Shown in pieces: positions 62,786 through 64,000 of a stretch of 64,000 nucleotides of DNA; positions within the stretch are counted from its first letter, which is position 1, and the number at the start of each line of letters is the position of its first letter. The notes under the pieces were generated by a model. That model did no database searches. It had not been told where the DNA came from and saw only the letters and a list, made by a program, of their open reading frames with translations. The position numbers and the translations under genes were made by a program. Source of the DNA: Phocaeicola coprophilus (lineage in GTDB: Bacteria > Bacteroidota > Bacteroidia > Bacteroidales > Bacteroidaceae); NCBI GenBank assembly GCA_016900015.1, contig JACJJM010000002.1, positions 237,205 through 301,204 of the forward strand, given 5' to 3'.

Positions 62786-63723
62786 GGATTTCCCGGTGTT
62801 GTATGGCAATGAGAAGTCTTTTAATTTCTCCCAGATGGACAGGAAAGACTGCCTTGTTTTTAAAGCCCTTGTCAGATAGAGGATATGCTTGTCCTAGTTT
62901 TGTGCGCATCACTGCGCGGTTCATACAAAATCTAATATCCATGGACGGAAATGACGGAGAAGGTCGCATGATGCGAACGTCACCAGTGGGCAAAATAAAA
63001 CCGTTAAAAAGTTTGGTAAGAACTTTCCAACGGCTTCAATTAATTCTGGAGGGACATCTATCTAATATATCCCTGCCTGCTTATAATATGTTCGTTGGAA
63101 AGTGCTTTTGAATTTATCGAAGGATTCAATGCTTGAAGTTTGAACATATGGCATACGCTCAAAGCATGATATGCTTCGATATGATATATTTGATAATATG
63201 TTCATTCTATTTTGTTGCGTCGTGTCTTTATAAATTTCCAATTACGTGGCAAAATTAAGGAATATTTCAGGAAATACACCTAACTAAAGTCAGAAAATTG
63301 ATCTTTTCCTTAGGTCCAATATTGATTTTCCTCCGAACCTTGGTGGGATTTCTTTCCGTTATAGTCTGTTGTCGGTTCATTTAGGGATATAATGGCTCCC
63401 GTTTTCTATAACTTTTTTCTGTCGTACACAGAAGCTATAACAATTATTCTCATCTGATTCTATACCGATTTTTTTTTGAGAAAATTCGGTATACCATTTA
63501 TGACGATTTCGACAAATCCGTATCTTTTTGCCAGAATCGTTATCACATTCAATTACTTTTTGGGCAAATGTCATATGTTCGCTATGGAGAAACATAACCT
63601 ACTGATTTGAGACGCACCGATTCTCCACCTATATTGAACATCCATAATACCATTCATTTACGCAGAAAAATTCAAGGAAAAACATTGGAATATGAAATCT
63701 ATCAATTAAATTTGCAACTACAT
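62786..63723. other. Gene-poor decayed region
   Basis: About 940 bases, AT-rich. Short open frames on both strands (for example 62803-63111 plus, 63377-63595 minus) have no recognised domain, no promoter box and no convincing start, so I treat them as remnants or chance. No RNA gene or strong repeat seen. Confidence 0.5.
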
Positions 63724-63772
63724 ACTCACCCCGCTTCCCATAAGAACAGCGCGCTCTGGGTGAGTCTTTTAT
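63724..63772 (+). terminator. Terminator-like hairpin in the decayed region
   Basis: ACTCACCC (63724-63731) pairs with GGGTGAGT (63758-63765), followed by CTTTTATTT. No clear gene ends before it, so it may mark the end of a lost gene. Confidence 0.5.
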
Positions 63773-63906
63773 TTGTAATTCAAAAGAGATATAAAAGAAT
63801 GACTAGTCCTAAATAACTGCTGCAAGTTTTAGACAAAATACGAGGGTGTCGTAATGCACGATGCACCTTCTTTTTTTCGTTAGCCCTAAAAATCAGTTCA
63901 TGTACT

Positions 63907-64000
63907 TTAAGCTGCGATATTTGGGGGATATCTCTGATTTATGTGTCCCCAACATCTGAATATGGCGGCGGCAAGCTCATAAAGCAGTTCAGTCAGCCAG
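63907..64000 (-). CDS. C-terminal end of an unidentified gene, cut by the window edge
   Basis: Minus-strand frame reads WLTELLYELAAAIFRCWGHI then NQRYPPNIAA and stop (30 codons seen). A hairpin with a T-run follows at about 63840-63880, consistent with a real 3' end. The family cannot be told from this fragment. Confidence 0.45.
   Translation of the reverse strand, partial: WLTELLYELAAAIFRCWGHINQRYPPNIAA

Noticed and set aside
62742..62993. Minus-strand frame of 83 codons beside the transposase
   Set aside because: Its end is a translation of the CCCAAATCGGTC repeat (LMTDLGL); the remainder matches no family I recognise.
63377..63595. 72-codon minus-strand frame
   Set aside because: Low complexity of motifs, no recognised domain, no promoter box and surrounding DNA is decayed.

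Overview
The window looks like a chromosome segment from a gut-type Bacteroidales bacterium, most likely Bacteroidaceae (Bacteroides/Phocaeicola-like); the genus is an inference. Evidence: a SusC/SusD pair with a GH2 enzyme, RnfBCDGEA, DUF349, DUF4251 and DUF5715 proteins, a long S16 with an Ala/Glu tail, WYL and BspA-type proteins, few Shine-Dalgarno sites, and repeated Bacteroidetes -7 promoter boxes of the form TAnnTTTG, several of which decide start codons.

Layout. 1-4945 (minus): cyclophilin lipoprotein, M16 peptidase, MATE exporter and a truncated sensor kinase in one tightly packed operon. 5.2-6.6 kb: WYL regulator and a small secreted protein. 6.74-6.91 kb: a long bulged hairpin behind a -7 box, read here as 6S RNA. 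6.96-9.55 kb: an accessory island with a broken BACON/BspA gene, a PD-(D/E)XK-like nuclease plus small partner, and a gene interrupted at a T7 tract. 9.6-13.2 kb (minus): rpsP, an esterase, an OPT transporter. 14.0-19.5 kb: RseC-like protein and the Rnf complex. 20-21.9 kb: nucleotidyltransferase and galE. 22.1-26.9 kb: late cobalamin genes cbiA, cbiP, cobD, cbiB. 27.4-31.5 kb (minus): DUF349 protein, mgtE, rsmA. 31.6-34.2 kb: flippase-like membrane protein and pepD. 34.9-43.2 kb: SusC, SusD and a GH2 beta-galactosidase (a polysaccharide utilization locus). 43.3-44.8 kb (minus): LysR regulator and a conserved protein. 45-47.6 kb: clpB. 47.7-48.3 kb: two 5'-truncated genes joined head to head. 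48.5-55.0 kb: truA, DUF5715, then phoH-purC-menG-aroE-hydrolase, and DUF4251. 55.9-58.9 kb (minus): pfkA, wecB, cbiL. 59.0-62.3 kb: a BtuFCD-type ABC importer. 62.3-64 kb: decayed mobile DNA.

How the genes fit together. Two B12-related blocks (corrin ring synthesis/salvage and B12- or metal-chelate uptake) lie in one window, with no cobalamin riboswitch seen at either. Rnf supplies ion-motive force for an anaerobe, and the Sus locus feeds galactose that GalE can interconvert.

The most unusual structure is intergenic. Three separate intergenic regions (19.65-19.81, 27.04-27.11 and 40.22-40.32 kb) each hold a small array of a palindromic core repeated every 22-23 bp, and each array has a different core (TACGTA, TTCCCGGAA, TCGCGA). 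I do not recognise this as a described element. Other repeat families (a CCCAAATCGGTC element, a CCTTTCCG element, a 42-bp tandem repeat and a 194-bp bulged hairpin) occupy the remaining long gene-free stretches.
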